A DNA stretch of 64,000 nucleotides, from assembly GCF_002843315.1 (NCBI RefSeq), contig NZ_MVDD01000003.1:186001-250000 (forward strand). Reading direction: 5' to 3'. The notes under the pieces were generated by a model, which saw nothing but the letters and a program-made list of their open reading frames with translations, was not told the DNA's origin and made no database searches. A program made the translations under genes and the position numbers. Shown piece by piece: positions 22,146 through 30,171 of this stretch. Origin of the DNA: Labilibaculum filiforme (lineage in GTDB: Bacteria; Bacteroidota; Bacteroidia; Bacteroidales; Marinifilaceae). How positions within the stretch are numbered: the stretch's first letter is position 1; every line of letters begins with the position of its first letter.

Positions 22146-23162
22146 CTAATCTAGAGAAACAACGGCTTTCACAACCCCAGTTTTAGGATTTAACCATGTT
22201 TTAAAATCTTCAATCATATTCTCAAACTTCGCTCTATGCGTAATTAGCGAATTTACATTTATTTTGCCTTTTTTCATACAATCAACTACATGATCGAAAT
22301 CTTCTCTGGTAGCATTTCTACTGCTTCTTAGTGTAGTTTCTCTTTTATGAAATTCAGGATGTGAGAAGCTAAATGTATCCAACTGCAAGCCAACCAAGGT
22401 AATACGTCCACTATGAGCTAGAAAATTAAGATTTCCCTCAATTGCTCTTTTGTTACCCGTAGCATCGATAATTGCAGTAACCATATCGCCACCGGTAATC
22501 TTCTTAATTGCTTCAAAAGGATCATTTAAAGCATTCACAGTATAATCAACACCAAAGTGCTCTTTCGCAAATTCTAATCGGTTATCCTGAACATCTAAAG
22601 CAATTACTTTAGCACCTGCAATTTTTGCAAAAGCCATAGCTCCTAATCCGATTGGACCAGCACCTGTTACCAAAACAAATTCATCTTTTTTAATTTCGGT
22701 TATGCGAACAGAATGCGCACCAACAGCCATTGGTTCTACCATAGCCAATTCATCGTAGCTCATTCCTTGTCCATGAATTAAAGCATATTCTGGCACATTC
22801 ATGTATTCGCCCATTCCACCGTCGATATGAACTCCAGCAACCTCAATAGTAGTACAGCAATTTGGCTTTCCGGCTCTGCACGCAACACAATTACCACAAG
22901 GAAAATAAGGAATAAAAGTAACCGCTTCGCCTTTTTTAAACCCCTGATCATTTGAATCGATATCTACAATATCACCTGCTAATTCATGTCCAAGTACTCT
23001 TGGATAAGAAAAAAATGGTTGAGTTCCTTCAAAAGCGTGCAAATCGGTTCCACAAACCCCAATTCTCTTTATTTTCAATAAAGCATTTCCTTCTTTTCTT
23101 TCAGGTTGAGATGTTTCTTTCATCTCAAATTTACCTGGTTCAATACATACTAATTGCTTCAT
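22146..23162 (-). CDS. Zinc-dependent sugar-acid dehydrogenase, likely L-galactonate 5-dehydrogenase
   Basis: The start at MKQLVCIEPG is chosen; the longer frame runs into the neighbouring gene. This medium-chain alcohol dehydrogenase (338 residues) has GVCGTDLHAFEG and GHELAGDI for catalytic zinc, the four-Cys lobe in CGNCVACRAGKPNCC for structural zinc, and a Rossmann GAGPIGLGA. LgoD-type members oxidise L-galactonate to D-tagaturonate with NAD+. It is the last gene of an operon that also encodes UxaB and UxaA but, within this window, no uronate isomerase, so an enzyme making tagaturonate is needed and this one fits. It could instead act on L-fuconate or its ketodeoxy product. Cytoplasmic. 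Confidence 0.85.
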   Translation of the reverse strand: MKQLVCIEPGKFEMKETSQPERKEGNALLKIKRIGVCGTDLHAFEGTQPFFSYPRVLGHELAGDIVDIDSNDQGFKKGEAVTFIPYFPCGNCVACRAGKPNCCTTIEVAGVHIDGGMGEYMNVPEYALIHGQGMSYDELAMVEPMAVGAHSVRITEIKKDEFVLVTGAGPIGLGAMAFAKIAGAKVIALDVQDNRLEFAKEHFGVDYTVNALNDPFEAIKKITGGDMVTAIIDATGNKRAIEGNLNFLAHSGRITLVGLQLDTFSFSHPEFHKRETTLRSSRNATREDFDHVVDCMKKGKINVNSLITHRAKFENMIEDFKTWLNPKTGVVKAVVSLD

Positions 23163-23173
23163 TATTCTATTTT

Positions 23174-23539
23174 TTAAAGTCCTAATTTGTAAATACGTTC
23201 CATTAATTGCCATTTTTCGTCGGCACTTGCATCGGCAGATGTATTCTGAAAACGAGCTACATGAGCCTCCCATTCCGACTGGCGTGGCTTTGTTGCCAAT
23301 TCTGTCATTGCTTTATCATGATCGAAGTCTGTTACGGTATCCATGATCATAAATAGCTGATTTTTTGTGAGGTAAATCTCCATGTCTATAATTCCAACAT
23401 CGAGCATTCCTTGTGTAATTTCGGGCCATGCAGCACCCGCCGCATGAACCTTTTTATATTCATCAATCAGCTTGTCGTCATTTTTTAAACAAAGCGATTT
23501 GCAATATCTTTTATAGCTGTCTGGTTTCTTCATTTTCAA
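23174..23539 (-). CDS. RhaM-family sugar mutarotase (L-fucose/L-galactose type)
   Basis: A 121-residue protein of the L-rhamnose mutarotase family (formerly DUF718), recognised by YKKVHAAGAAWPEI near the N-terminus, the IYLTKNQLFMIMDT strand and the C-terminal EWEAHVARFQ region. Such small dimeric ferredoxin-like enzymes interconvert alpha and beta anomers of 6-deoxy or related sugars, and in Bacteroidota they often sit with fucose genes. Here it follows the permease by 6 bp and precedes the zinc dehydrogenase by 11 bp. It should supply the anomer used by the aldose dehydrogenase. The sugar (L-galactose or L-fucose) is inferred from the operon. An alternative start two codons in is equally possible. 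Confidence 0.85.
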   Translation of the reverse strand: MKMKKPDSYKRYCKSLCLKNDDKLIDEYKKVHAAGAAWPEITQGMLDVGIIDMEIYLTKNQLFMIMDTVTDFDHDKAMTELATKPRQSEWEAHVARFQNTSADASADEKWQLMERIYKLGL

Positions 23540-23545
23540 ATTTAT

Positions 23546-24955
23546 TTAGGCCATATGAATTTTCACTGTTCTATATCCGTAAAGTGCAATCAATACAAAA
23601 CAAATCAATGGAAGAATAAAAGAAAAATTAACTGCAGGCATATCAAAAACAACACCCATATCGATTATTGCAGCCTGAATTTTTGGTAAGAAAGTACCTC
23701 CAACAATGGACATGATTAAACCTGCTGCACCAAACTTCGCATCATCACCCATTCCTTCTAAAGCAATACCATAAATAGTTGGGAACATAAGCGACATACA
23801 TGCAGATACACCAATTAAGCAATACAATCCTGAAATACCTTGCAACAGAATAGTTCCTGTAGCCAAAGCAATACCGCCAATAGCTAAATACTGAAGCAGT
23901 CTGCCTGGTTTTATATACTTTAACATGAAAGTACAAACGAAACGGGCAACCAAGAAGAAAAACATTGCTAAAATATTATACAACTGAGCAATATGAGCTG
24001 CAGCTCCTTCTGTTAATCCATTCGCTCCTTTACCTGAAAGAATAATATCTCTTACACCATCCGATAAAAATCCCAAATAATTTACAATACTTAACCAACC
24101 AGATTCTAAATCCTGAGGAGTTAATCCGCCTTTAACAAAAATACGTTGGCCATACTGAACGATAAATGTCCAACACATAATTTGTGCTCCAACATAAAAC
24201 ATCTGAGCAATAACGCCTTCGCGATATTTAGGAATTCGGAATAATTTAGCTAGCGTTCCAAATAAATTCAGACTATGATCTGCATCTTCACTCTTAGGCA
24301 TTTTTGCTAAGGCAATAATGATGAACATAGCAATAATCACCAATCCAATTGCAACATATGGCGAACTTAAAATACTCAAATCACTCATTTTTACCGCATC
24401 AAATTCTTCTGGGCTTAACATTGTTCTTGCTTCGGCTCCTCGAGGGTCTAAACGAGCTTGAATCACCGTAGTTGCAATAAACATTCCTGTTAAAGATCCC
24501 ATCGGATTAAATGCTTGTGCCAAATTTAAACGACGAGTAGCTGTTGATTCCGCTCCCATCGATAGAATATATGGATTGGCACTTGTCTCTAAAAATGACA
24601 AACCACAAGTCATTACAAAATAAGCAATTAGAAATGGATAGTACATGCCTAAAGCACTTGCTGGAAGGAATAACAATCCCCCAGTTGCATACAAGCCTAA
24701 TCCAACCAAAATACCGGCTTTATAAGAGTATTTACGAATGAATAAAGCTGCTGGAAATGCCATAGCTCCATAACCTCCATAAAAAACAACTTGCACCCAA
24801 GTTCCTCCACTTGCTCCCATATTAAAAATTCGGGAAAAAGCCTCTACCATTGGATTGGTAATATCATTAGCAAATCCCCATAGAGCAAAACAGAATGTTA
24901 TTAAAACAAACGGGACTAATACTGCTCTCGAAACCACTTTATCTTTTGTGTTCAC
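23546..24955 (-). CDS. fucP: FucP-type sugar:H+ symporter (MFS)
   Basis: A 469-residue MFS protein with about 12 membrane segments. ALWGFANDITNPMVEAF near the N-terminus and GLSFLETSANPYI in the middle are characteristic of the L-fucose:proton symporter family, which also includes glucose/galactose and N-acetylglucosamine permeases. It should bring the monosaccharide released by the periplasmic glycosidases across the inner membrane. FucP homologues of E. coli also accept L-galactose, which fits the L-galactose operon. The gene lies between the aldo/keto reductase (50-bp gap) and the mutarotase (6-bp gap). Confidence 0.88.
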   Translation of the reverse strand: MNTKDKVVSRAVLVPFVLITFCFALWGFANDITNPMVEAFSRIFNMGASGGTWVQVVFYGGYGAMAFPAALFIRKYSYKAGILVGLGLYATGGLLFLPASALGMYYPFLIAYFVMTCGLSFLETSANPYILSMGAESTATRRLNLAQAFNPMGSLTGMFIATTVIQARLDPRGAEARTMLSPEEFDAVKMSDLSILSSPYVAIGLVIIAMFIIIALAKMPKSEDADHSLNLFGTLAKLFRIPKYREGVIAQMFYVGAQIMCWTFIVQYGQRIFVKGGLTPQDLESGWLSIVNYLGFLSDGVRDIILSGKGANGLTEGAAAHIAQLYNILAMFFFLVARFVCTFMLKYIKPGRLLQYLAIGGIALATGTILLQGISGLYCLIGVSACMSLMFPTIYGIALEGMGDDAKFGAAGLIMSIVGGTFLPKIQAAIIDMGVVFDMPAVNFSFILPLICFVLIALYGYRTVKIHMA

Positions 24956-25005
24956 AATCGAATTTTTTAGTTAAAAAAAGTTGAATTCTATTTTTAAAAA
25001 GGCAA

Positions 25006-25968
25006 TTAGGCAATCACTATATTTCTTGTAGTGATAATATTTTCAGTTATTTCATTAAAAATAGTTTCACTAAGCACTCCTTCATCCCAAGCATCCAGTA
25101 AATCTGTGAGTTGTGCTTTTGTATGAGGACCCACAACTACACGATCTGCTTCTTCCATCGAAAATAAGTAACGCAATGCCAATCTCGATAATGGAATGTT
25201 GTATTTCTTCGCAATCTCATTGGTTTTCATTGCAACATCAACATCCATATTTGTGATCCACTCATTATTTGGTCTCTGTTCATTGTAAGTGTCTAAACGC
25301 CTACCTAACAAGCCCATGTGTAAGGCCGAAGCCGCATAGTAAGCAATATTCTCTTTACGAATTTGAGGAATATCTTTTTCGAAACCAGACAGATTACAAG
25401 CATCCATTTTTAAGAATCCCGATAACACATCAAAATTATCTTTAATCATGTGCGGATAAAAACGATCAATTGGATTTCCACCAATTCCTAACTTACCAAC
25501 AAGTCCTTCTTTTTTAAAGGATTGCAAACAGTCCATAATCTCATCCATTTTCTCAACAGGAACCAAATGTGGTTCATGTAAAAACAAAAGATCAATTTTA
25601 TCAATTCCTAAAGTCTCCAAACTCTCATGAACACTTCTTCTCATTCTCTCTGCAGAATAATCAACAATACAATCGTCGGCTTTTTCCGCTTTTAAGCGCC
25701 CCACTTTAGTACTAATGAATGGCTTTTCGCCAGTCCACTGACGCAAAGCTTTTCCCAAATAAGTTTGAGACATATTATACGATGGAGCTGTATCGAAAAC
25801 GCGAACTCCTCGTTCCAAAGCATACATCATTGCCTCTAAGGCATCTTTTTCTTCAACAGGACTCCATACACCACCCAAACCAGAACATCCGCAAACTAAA
25901 CGGCTTTGGCCTGAGAAAAAACTACTTTTTTGATAATCTCCCTTAATATATGTCGGTTTTGTTTTCAT
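25006..25968 (-). CDS. Aldo/keto reductase, likely L-galactose (L-fucose) 1-dehydrogenase
   Basis: A 320-residue AKR barrel. The catalytic tetrad is visible: Asp and Tyr in FDTAPSYN, Lys in ISTKVGRL and His in FLHEPH. The GGVWSP and C-terminal VVGPHTKAQLTDL segments resemble D-threo-aldose/L-fucose/L-galactose dehydrogenases, which oxidise the sugar at C1 to a lactone. It overlaps functionally with the next upstream gene, a lactonase, 7 bp away, so the pair makes L-galactonate (or L-fuconate). Cytoplasmic, NAD(P)-dependent. Preference between L-galactose and L-fucose is not decidable by eye; the downstream tagaturonate genes favour L-galactose. Confidence 0.87.
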   Translation of the reverse strand: MKTKPTYIKGDYQKSSFFSGQSRLVCGCSGLGGVWSPVEEKDALEAMMYALERGVRVFDTAPSYNMSQTYLGKALRQWTGEKPFISTKVGRLKAEKADDCIVDYSAERMRRSVHESLETLGIDKIDLLFLHEPHLVPVEKMDEIMDCLQSFKKEGLVGKLGIGGNPIDRFYPHMIKDNFDVLSGFLKMDACNLSGFEKDIPQIRKENIAYYAASALHMGLLGRRLDTYNEQRPNNEWITNMDVDVAMKTNEIAKKYNIPLSRLALRYLFSMEEADRVVVGPHTKAQLTDLLDAWDEGVLSETIFNEITENIITTRNIVIA

Positions 25969-25975
25969 TCTTTCT

Positions 25976-26818
25976 CTATTTATTTAGTTGATAAAATTCA
26001 ATTGCATTCCCTCCTAAAATCGCTTCTTGTTCTGAGGTGGTATATTTCTTAATTTTTTCGATAATCAAATTCATGACTTTTTGGTAAGAGCCTGCCAAAG
26101 TACAAACTGGCCAATCCGATCCAATCATCAATCGTTCAGGGCCAAATGCATCAAAAACAACATTCAAGTAAGGAATAATATCTGCCTCAGTCCAATTTGC
26201 CCAATCTGCTTCGGTAACAATTCCAGACAACTTGCAAGAAACATTTGGAAAAGAAGCCAGCTTTTGAATTCCTTCCGCCCAAATTTCAATTTTTTGATCC
26301 TTAATTTCTGGTTTTGCAATATGATCCAATACAAATTTTTGATTTGGAAATTTTGCTGCAAACTCAACACTTGGAATCAAATGTTTTGCAAAAATTAGAA
26401 TGTCATAAGTAAATCCAAACTCTTCTAGCATGGCAATACCGTTACAAAATTCCTCTCCTATTATAAAATTATCATCCTGCTCATCCTGAACTACATGGCG
26501 AAACCCTTTTACTACCGGAAACTTGCTATAATGCACCAACCTATCGCGCAAATTAGCTGCTCTTAAATCTACCCAACCAACAACACCTTTAATAAAAGGA
26601 TTTTGATTAGCTAGATCAATTAAAAAATCAGTTTCCGCTTCGGTTTGGTCTGCTTGTACAGCAACACATCCATCAAAATCAATAGCTTCCAGATGAATCT
26701 TCAAATCTTTAGGCATAAAATCATTTTTCAGAACAGCCATTTCATCCGATATCCAGCTATGTTTCTCTGGGCAGTAATTCCAGAAATGCTGATGGGCATC
26801 AATTTTTTGTACTTTCAT
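25976..26818 (-). CDS. COG3618 amidohydrolase-superfamily sugar lactonase (L-galactono/L-fucono-lactonase)
   Basis: A 280-residue member of the amidohydrolase superfamily. It begins KIDAHQHFWNY, with the HxH metal motif, contains GFRHVVQDE and FVLDHIAKP in the middle, and ends with LMIGSDWPVC, which carries the catalytic Asp. COG3618 proteins of this type hydrolyse L-fucono-1,5-lactone or L-galactono-1,5-lactone to the acid. It lies 12 bp downstream of eda and 7 bp upstream of the aldose dehydrogenase gene that would make its substrate. Cytoplasmic. The exact lactone is inferred from neighbours. Confidence 0.88.
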   Translation of the reverse strand: MKVQKIDAHQHFWNYCPEKHSWISDEMAVLKNDFMPKDLKIHLEAIDFDGCVAVQADQTEAETDFLIDLANQNPFIKGVVGWVDLRAANLRDRLVHYSKFPVVKGFRHVVQDEQDDNFIIGEEFCNGIAMLEEFGFTYDILIFAKHLIPSVEFAAKFPNQKFVLDHIAKPEIKDQKIEIWAEGIQKLASFPNVSCKLSGIVTEADWANWTEADIIPYLNVVFDAFGPERLMIGSDWPVCTLAGSYQKVMNLIIEKIKKYTTSEQEAILGGNAIEFYQLNK

Positions 26819-26830
26819 AAGCTCTTAATC

Positions 26831-27505
26831 TTACTGATTTCTAATTCCTGCAATAATTGAAATCGCATTTTCCGTTGCCGCTTCAATGGCTTTGTAATTA
26901 AATGTGCCATCCGCATTTTTTACCATTAACTGTGATCCCATTCCTACACAATGAACACCTGCATTAAACCATTGAGTCAAATTTTCTCTTTCAGGCTTAA
27001 CTCCTCCTGTTGGCATAATTGATGACCAAGGGAAAGGACCCTTTACAGCCTTCACAAACTCAGGACCTCCAACTTGTTCGCCTGGGAAAATTTTTACAAC
27101 CTCAGCACCTAATTCCTCAGCGTACGAGATTTCTGTTAAAGATCCACAACCTGGCGACCATGCCACTTTTCTTCGGTTACAAACCTTAGCCATTTCGGCA
27201 TTTAAAATTGGAGAAACAATAAAATTTGAACCCAATTGAATGTATAATGAAGTAGTTCCTGCATCAATTACCGAACCAGCACCCAATATCATTTCCGGAC
27301 ATTCTTTGGCTGCCCACTTATTTAGTTCCCCAAAAACTTCATGTGCAAAATCACCACGATTTACAAATTCGAACAATCTTGCTCCTCCTTTGTAACAAGC
27401 CATAATTACTTGCTTGCAAACTTCTATATCTGAATGAAAGAATACGGGAACTATTCCTATTTCTTTCATTTTTACTGCTACTTCAATTCTTGAAAATCTA
27501 GCCAT
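26831..27505 (-). CDS. eda: 2-keto-3-deoxy-6-phosphogluconate aldolase
   Basis: A 224-residue class I aldolase of the KDPG/KHG family. LGAGSVIDAG, FIVSPILN and the Schiff-base Lys in VVKIFPGE are family signatures, followed by MPTGGVKPE, the phosphate-binding region. It splits KDPG into pyruvate and glyceraldehyde-3-phosphate, the last step of the operon's pathway after the kinase. It is separated from the kinase gene by an unusual 113-bp AT-rich gap, while all other gaps in the operon are 6-50 bp. Confidence 0.93.
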   Translation of the reverse strand: MARFSRIEVAVKMKEIGIVPVFFHSDIEVCKQVIMACYKGGARLFEFVNRGDFAHEVFGELNKWAAKECPEMILGAGSVIDAGTTSLYIQLGSNFIVSPILNAEMAKVCNRRKVAWSPGCGSLTEISYAEELGAEVVKIFPGEQVGGPEFVKAVKGPFPWSSIMPTGGVKPERENLTQWFNAGVHCVGMGSQLMVKNADGTFNYKAIEAATENAISIIAGIRNQ

Positions 27506-27618
27506 TTCTATTCTAATTATGAGATATAAGTTATGAATTATGAGTTGTCTTGCTTTAGGAGCGAGAGTATTCGATTTTTCTAATTCATAATTATTAATTC
27601 ATCATTTATAATTCAGTA
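27506..27618. repeat. AT-rich imperfect inverted repeats inside the operon
   Basis: ATAAGTTATGAATTATGAG (27530-27548 region) and the segment from TAATTCATAATTATTAATTC to TATAATTCAG (27579-27617) are related in opposite orientation around a less AT-rich centre. It may be a remnant of a small palindromic element. No coding potential is seen. Confidence 0.4.
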
Positions 27619-28659
27619 TTATCTTGAAACACGTCCAGAAGCGTCACCATCCATTAATTTCTCAACCTCCTCAACGCTTACTTGATTGTAATCGCCAAAA
27701 ACAGTGTGTTTTAAACATGAGGCTGCAACTGCAAAATTCAATGCTTTCTGATCATCTCCGGCATAGGTTAATAAACCATAAATTAAACCTCCCATAAACG
27801 AATCGCCACCACCAACACGATCAACTATGTGAGTAATTTGGTAGGTATTATTCGATTTAAACAATGTTTCGCCATCGTACAAAACGCCAGCCCACGAGTT
27901 ATGATTTGCATTTATTGAACCTCGAAGCGTGGTAATTACCTTCTTGCAACGAGGATATTCTTTCATGATTTTTTGCGAAACCGATAAATATGCTTCTGCA
28001 GTAACGTGTCCAGAGGTAACATCCAAACCATCCGGATGTATTCCTAAAACCATAGCTGCATCTTCTTCGTTACCCAAAATAATATCGGTACCTGCAACTA
28101 ATTCGGGCATTACTTCGCCAGCGGTTTTTCCATATTTCCATAGGTTTTTACGAAAATTTAAATCGCAGGAAACCGTAATTCCTTTTTCGTTAGCTTTTTT
28201 AATAGCTTCCAAACAAGCATCTGCAGCTCCTTGCGAAATTGCAGGAGTAATTCCTGTCCAGTGAAACCAAGTGGCATTTTCAAAAACCTGATCCCAATCT
28301 ATCATTCCTGCTTCTATCTGCGAAACTGCAGAATTTGCTCTGTCGTAAACCACTTTACTACCACGACTAACCGCGCCTGTTTCTAAAAAATAAATTCCTA
28401 AACGATCACCACCATATATAATATTATCAGTGGAAACACCATATTTCTTCAAATCCATTTCACAGGCGCGAGCCAAGTCATTTTTAGGCAAACGAGTTAC
28501 AAAATCGGATTGTAAACCATAATTTGCCAACGAAACAGCTACATTAGCCTCACCACCACCATAAGTTGCTTTAAACTCTGAAGATTGATTAAATCTTTGA
28601 TATCCAGGAGTTGAAAGACGTAACATGATCTCACCAAAACACACTACTTTTTTATTCAT
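27619..28659 (-). CDS. kdgK: 2-keto-3-deoxygluconate kinase (PfkB family)
   Basis: A 346-residue ribokinase-family kinase. Early residues include CFGEIMLRLSTPGYQRF and TYGGGEANVAVSLANYG (substrate binding). The second PfkB signature, DRVGGGDSFMGGLIYGL, carries the catalytic Asp. The family phosphorylates KDG to KDPG in the galacturonate, glucuronate and L-galactonate routes. It lies 21 bp after uxaB and before eda, matching the reaction order from UxaA to KdgK to Eda. Confidence 0.92.
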   Translation of the reverse strand: MNKKVVCFGEIMLRLSTPGYQRFNQSSEFKATYGGGEANVAVSLANYGLQSDFVTRLPKNDLARACEMDLKKYGVSTDNIIYGGDRLGIYFLETGAVSRGSKVVYDRANSAVSQIEAGMIDWDQVFENATWFHWTGITPAISQGAADACLEAIKKANEKGITVSCDLNFRKNLWKYGKTAGEVMPELVAGTDIILGNEEDAAMVLGIHPDGLDVTSGHVTAEAYLSVSQKIMKEYPRCKKVITTLRGSINANHNSWAGVLYDGETLFKSNNTYQITHIVDRVGGGDSFMGGLIYGLLTYAGDDQKALNFAVAASCLKHTVFGDYNQVSVEEVEKLMDGDASGRVSR

Positions 28660-28680
28660 CGTATTCTTAATTTGTCAGTT

Positions 28681-30129
28681 TTACAACATTGATTCAATTG
28701 CCTTATTCATTCCTTTTTGATGAATAGATTGTAAGGATTCTGTTACCGCTTCGCACAAACCTTTCACTTCATTCAAATCTCTTTTCCACACTTTATCGTA
28801 TGCCAAAACATTTTTTACAAGAGATCCAAATTCCAATTCTGATTTCATAGCAGCCCATTCCGATTTCATTAATTCCATTACATCAGCAGCATCGTTAACC
28901 GGAATTACTTCCAAATTGCGCTTGCCTCGATAGAAATACAACATGGCAGCAAAAGCAAAACTTAATCGCTTTGGAATTTCTCCTGTTTTTTCTTGGTAAG
29001 CCAATAGGGTTGGCAATACTCTAGTTTCAAATTTCGAGAAGGAATTCAGGGAAATAGACAGCAATAAATGGTGGATATAAGGATTTCTGAAACGATCCAA
29101 TACATCGGCTGCAAATGCCTCCAATTCCTTCTTATCCATATCCAAAGAAGGAATAATTTCTTCCTCTAAAGCTTTATTTAAGAAACGCCCACAAACCTCA
29201 TCTTCAACAGCTTGTCTAACCGCATCAATTCCATACAAATAAGCAACTGGAACCAAAATGGTATGTAAACCATTCAAAATTCTCACTTTACGCTTTTTAT
29301 AAGGAGTAATATCGTCTGTAAAAATTACATTCAAACCTGCTTGTGGCGCAGGAAATTCTTTTTGAACTTGCTCTGGAGCTTGAATTACCCATAGGTGGAA
29401 AAATTCTCCTTCTACTACCAGGTTATCTTCGTATCCCAGTTCTTCTTTTATTTCTGTCATTCTATCTTTTGGATAACCAGGAACAATCCTATCCACCAAA
29501 GTATTACAGAAATAGTTCGCTTCATTAATCCACTTCACAAAAGCCCCTTCTAATTTCCAAAGCGCCGCATATTGCAAAACAAATTCTTTTAAATGATCCG
29601 CATTAGCATCAATCAATTCGCAAGGAATAATTATTAAGCCTTTGGTTGCATCGCCATTAAAATGTTTGAATCGACGATAAAGTAATGCGGTTAGCTTTCC
29701 AGGATAAGAATTTTGAGGTTTATCTTCTAATTTATCATTTGCATCGAAAGCAATTCCCGCCTCTGTTGTGTTCGAGATTACAAATCGAAGACTTTTTTCT
29801 TCGGCTTGAGCCATGAACTCCTCATTCTGAGTATAAGGATTAATTCCTCCTTGAATAGCATCGATTAAGGTATGCTCGCTTTTTGCTTCTCCATTTTGAA
29901 TTCCACGAAGATAAAGTGTATACAAACCGTCCTGATCGTTCAACATATCCACCATACCTCTGTCGATTGGCTGAACTACTTTAATACCAGCTTCAAAATT
30001 TTGCTTTTTGTTCATGGTATTAATCATCCAATCTACAAAAGCTCTTAAAAAATTACCTTCTCCAAATTGTAATACCTTAGTAGGCAAAGCCTTTGTGGCC
30101 ACAATGTTATTTGTTCTATTTAATTTCAT
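28681..30129 (-). CDS. uxaB: Tagaturonate reductase (altronate oxidoreductase)
   Basis: A 482-residue member of the mannitol dehydrogenase family. The N-terminal Rossmann region LQFGEGNFLRAFVDWMI is characteristic of UxaB, and the C-terminal domain contains RKVRILNGLHTILVP. It reduces D-tagaturonate to D-altronate with NADH, and in this operon takes tagaturonate from the zinc dehydrogenase. It lies between uxaA (42-bp gap) and kdgK (21 bp). Confidence 0.94.
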   Translation of the reverse strand: MKLNRTNNIVATKALPTKVLQFGEGNFLRAFVDWMINTMNKKQNFEAGIKVVQPIDRGMVDMLNDQDGLYTLYLRGIQNGEAKSEHTLIDAIQGGINPYTQNEEFMAQAEEKSLRFVISNTTEAGIAFDANDKLEDKPQNSYPGKLTALLYRRFKHFNGDATKGLIIIPCELIDANADHLKEFVLQYAALWKLEGAFVKWINEANYFCNTLVDRIVPGYPKDRMTEIKEELGYEDNLVVEGEFFHLWVIQAPEQVQKEFPAPQAGLNVIFTDDITPYKKRKVRILNGLHTILVPVAYLYGIDAVRQAVEDEVCGRFLNKALEEEIIPSLDMDKKELEAFAADVLDRFRNPYIHHLLLSISLNSFSKFETRVLPTLLAYQEKTGEIPKRLSFAFAAMLYFYRGKRNLEVIPVNDAADVMELMKSEWAAMKSELEFGSLVKNVLAYDKVWKRDLNEVKGLCEAVTESLQSIHQKGMNKAIESML

Positions 30130-30171
30130 TTTTCCGAACTATTATTCTTAAAAATTCTATTTGTATCTTAT

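Noticed and set aside
26081-26398. 105-codon frame on the plus strand
   Set aside because: Shadow of the lactonase gene on the opposite strand.
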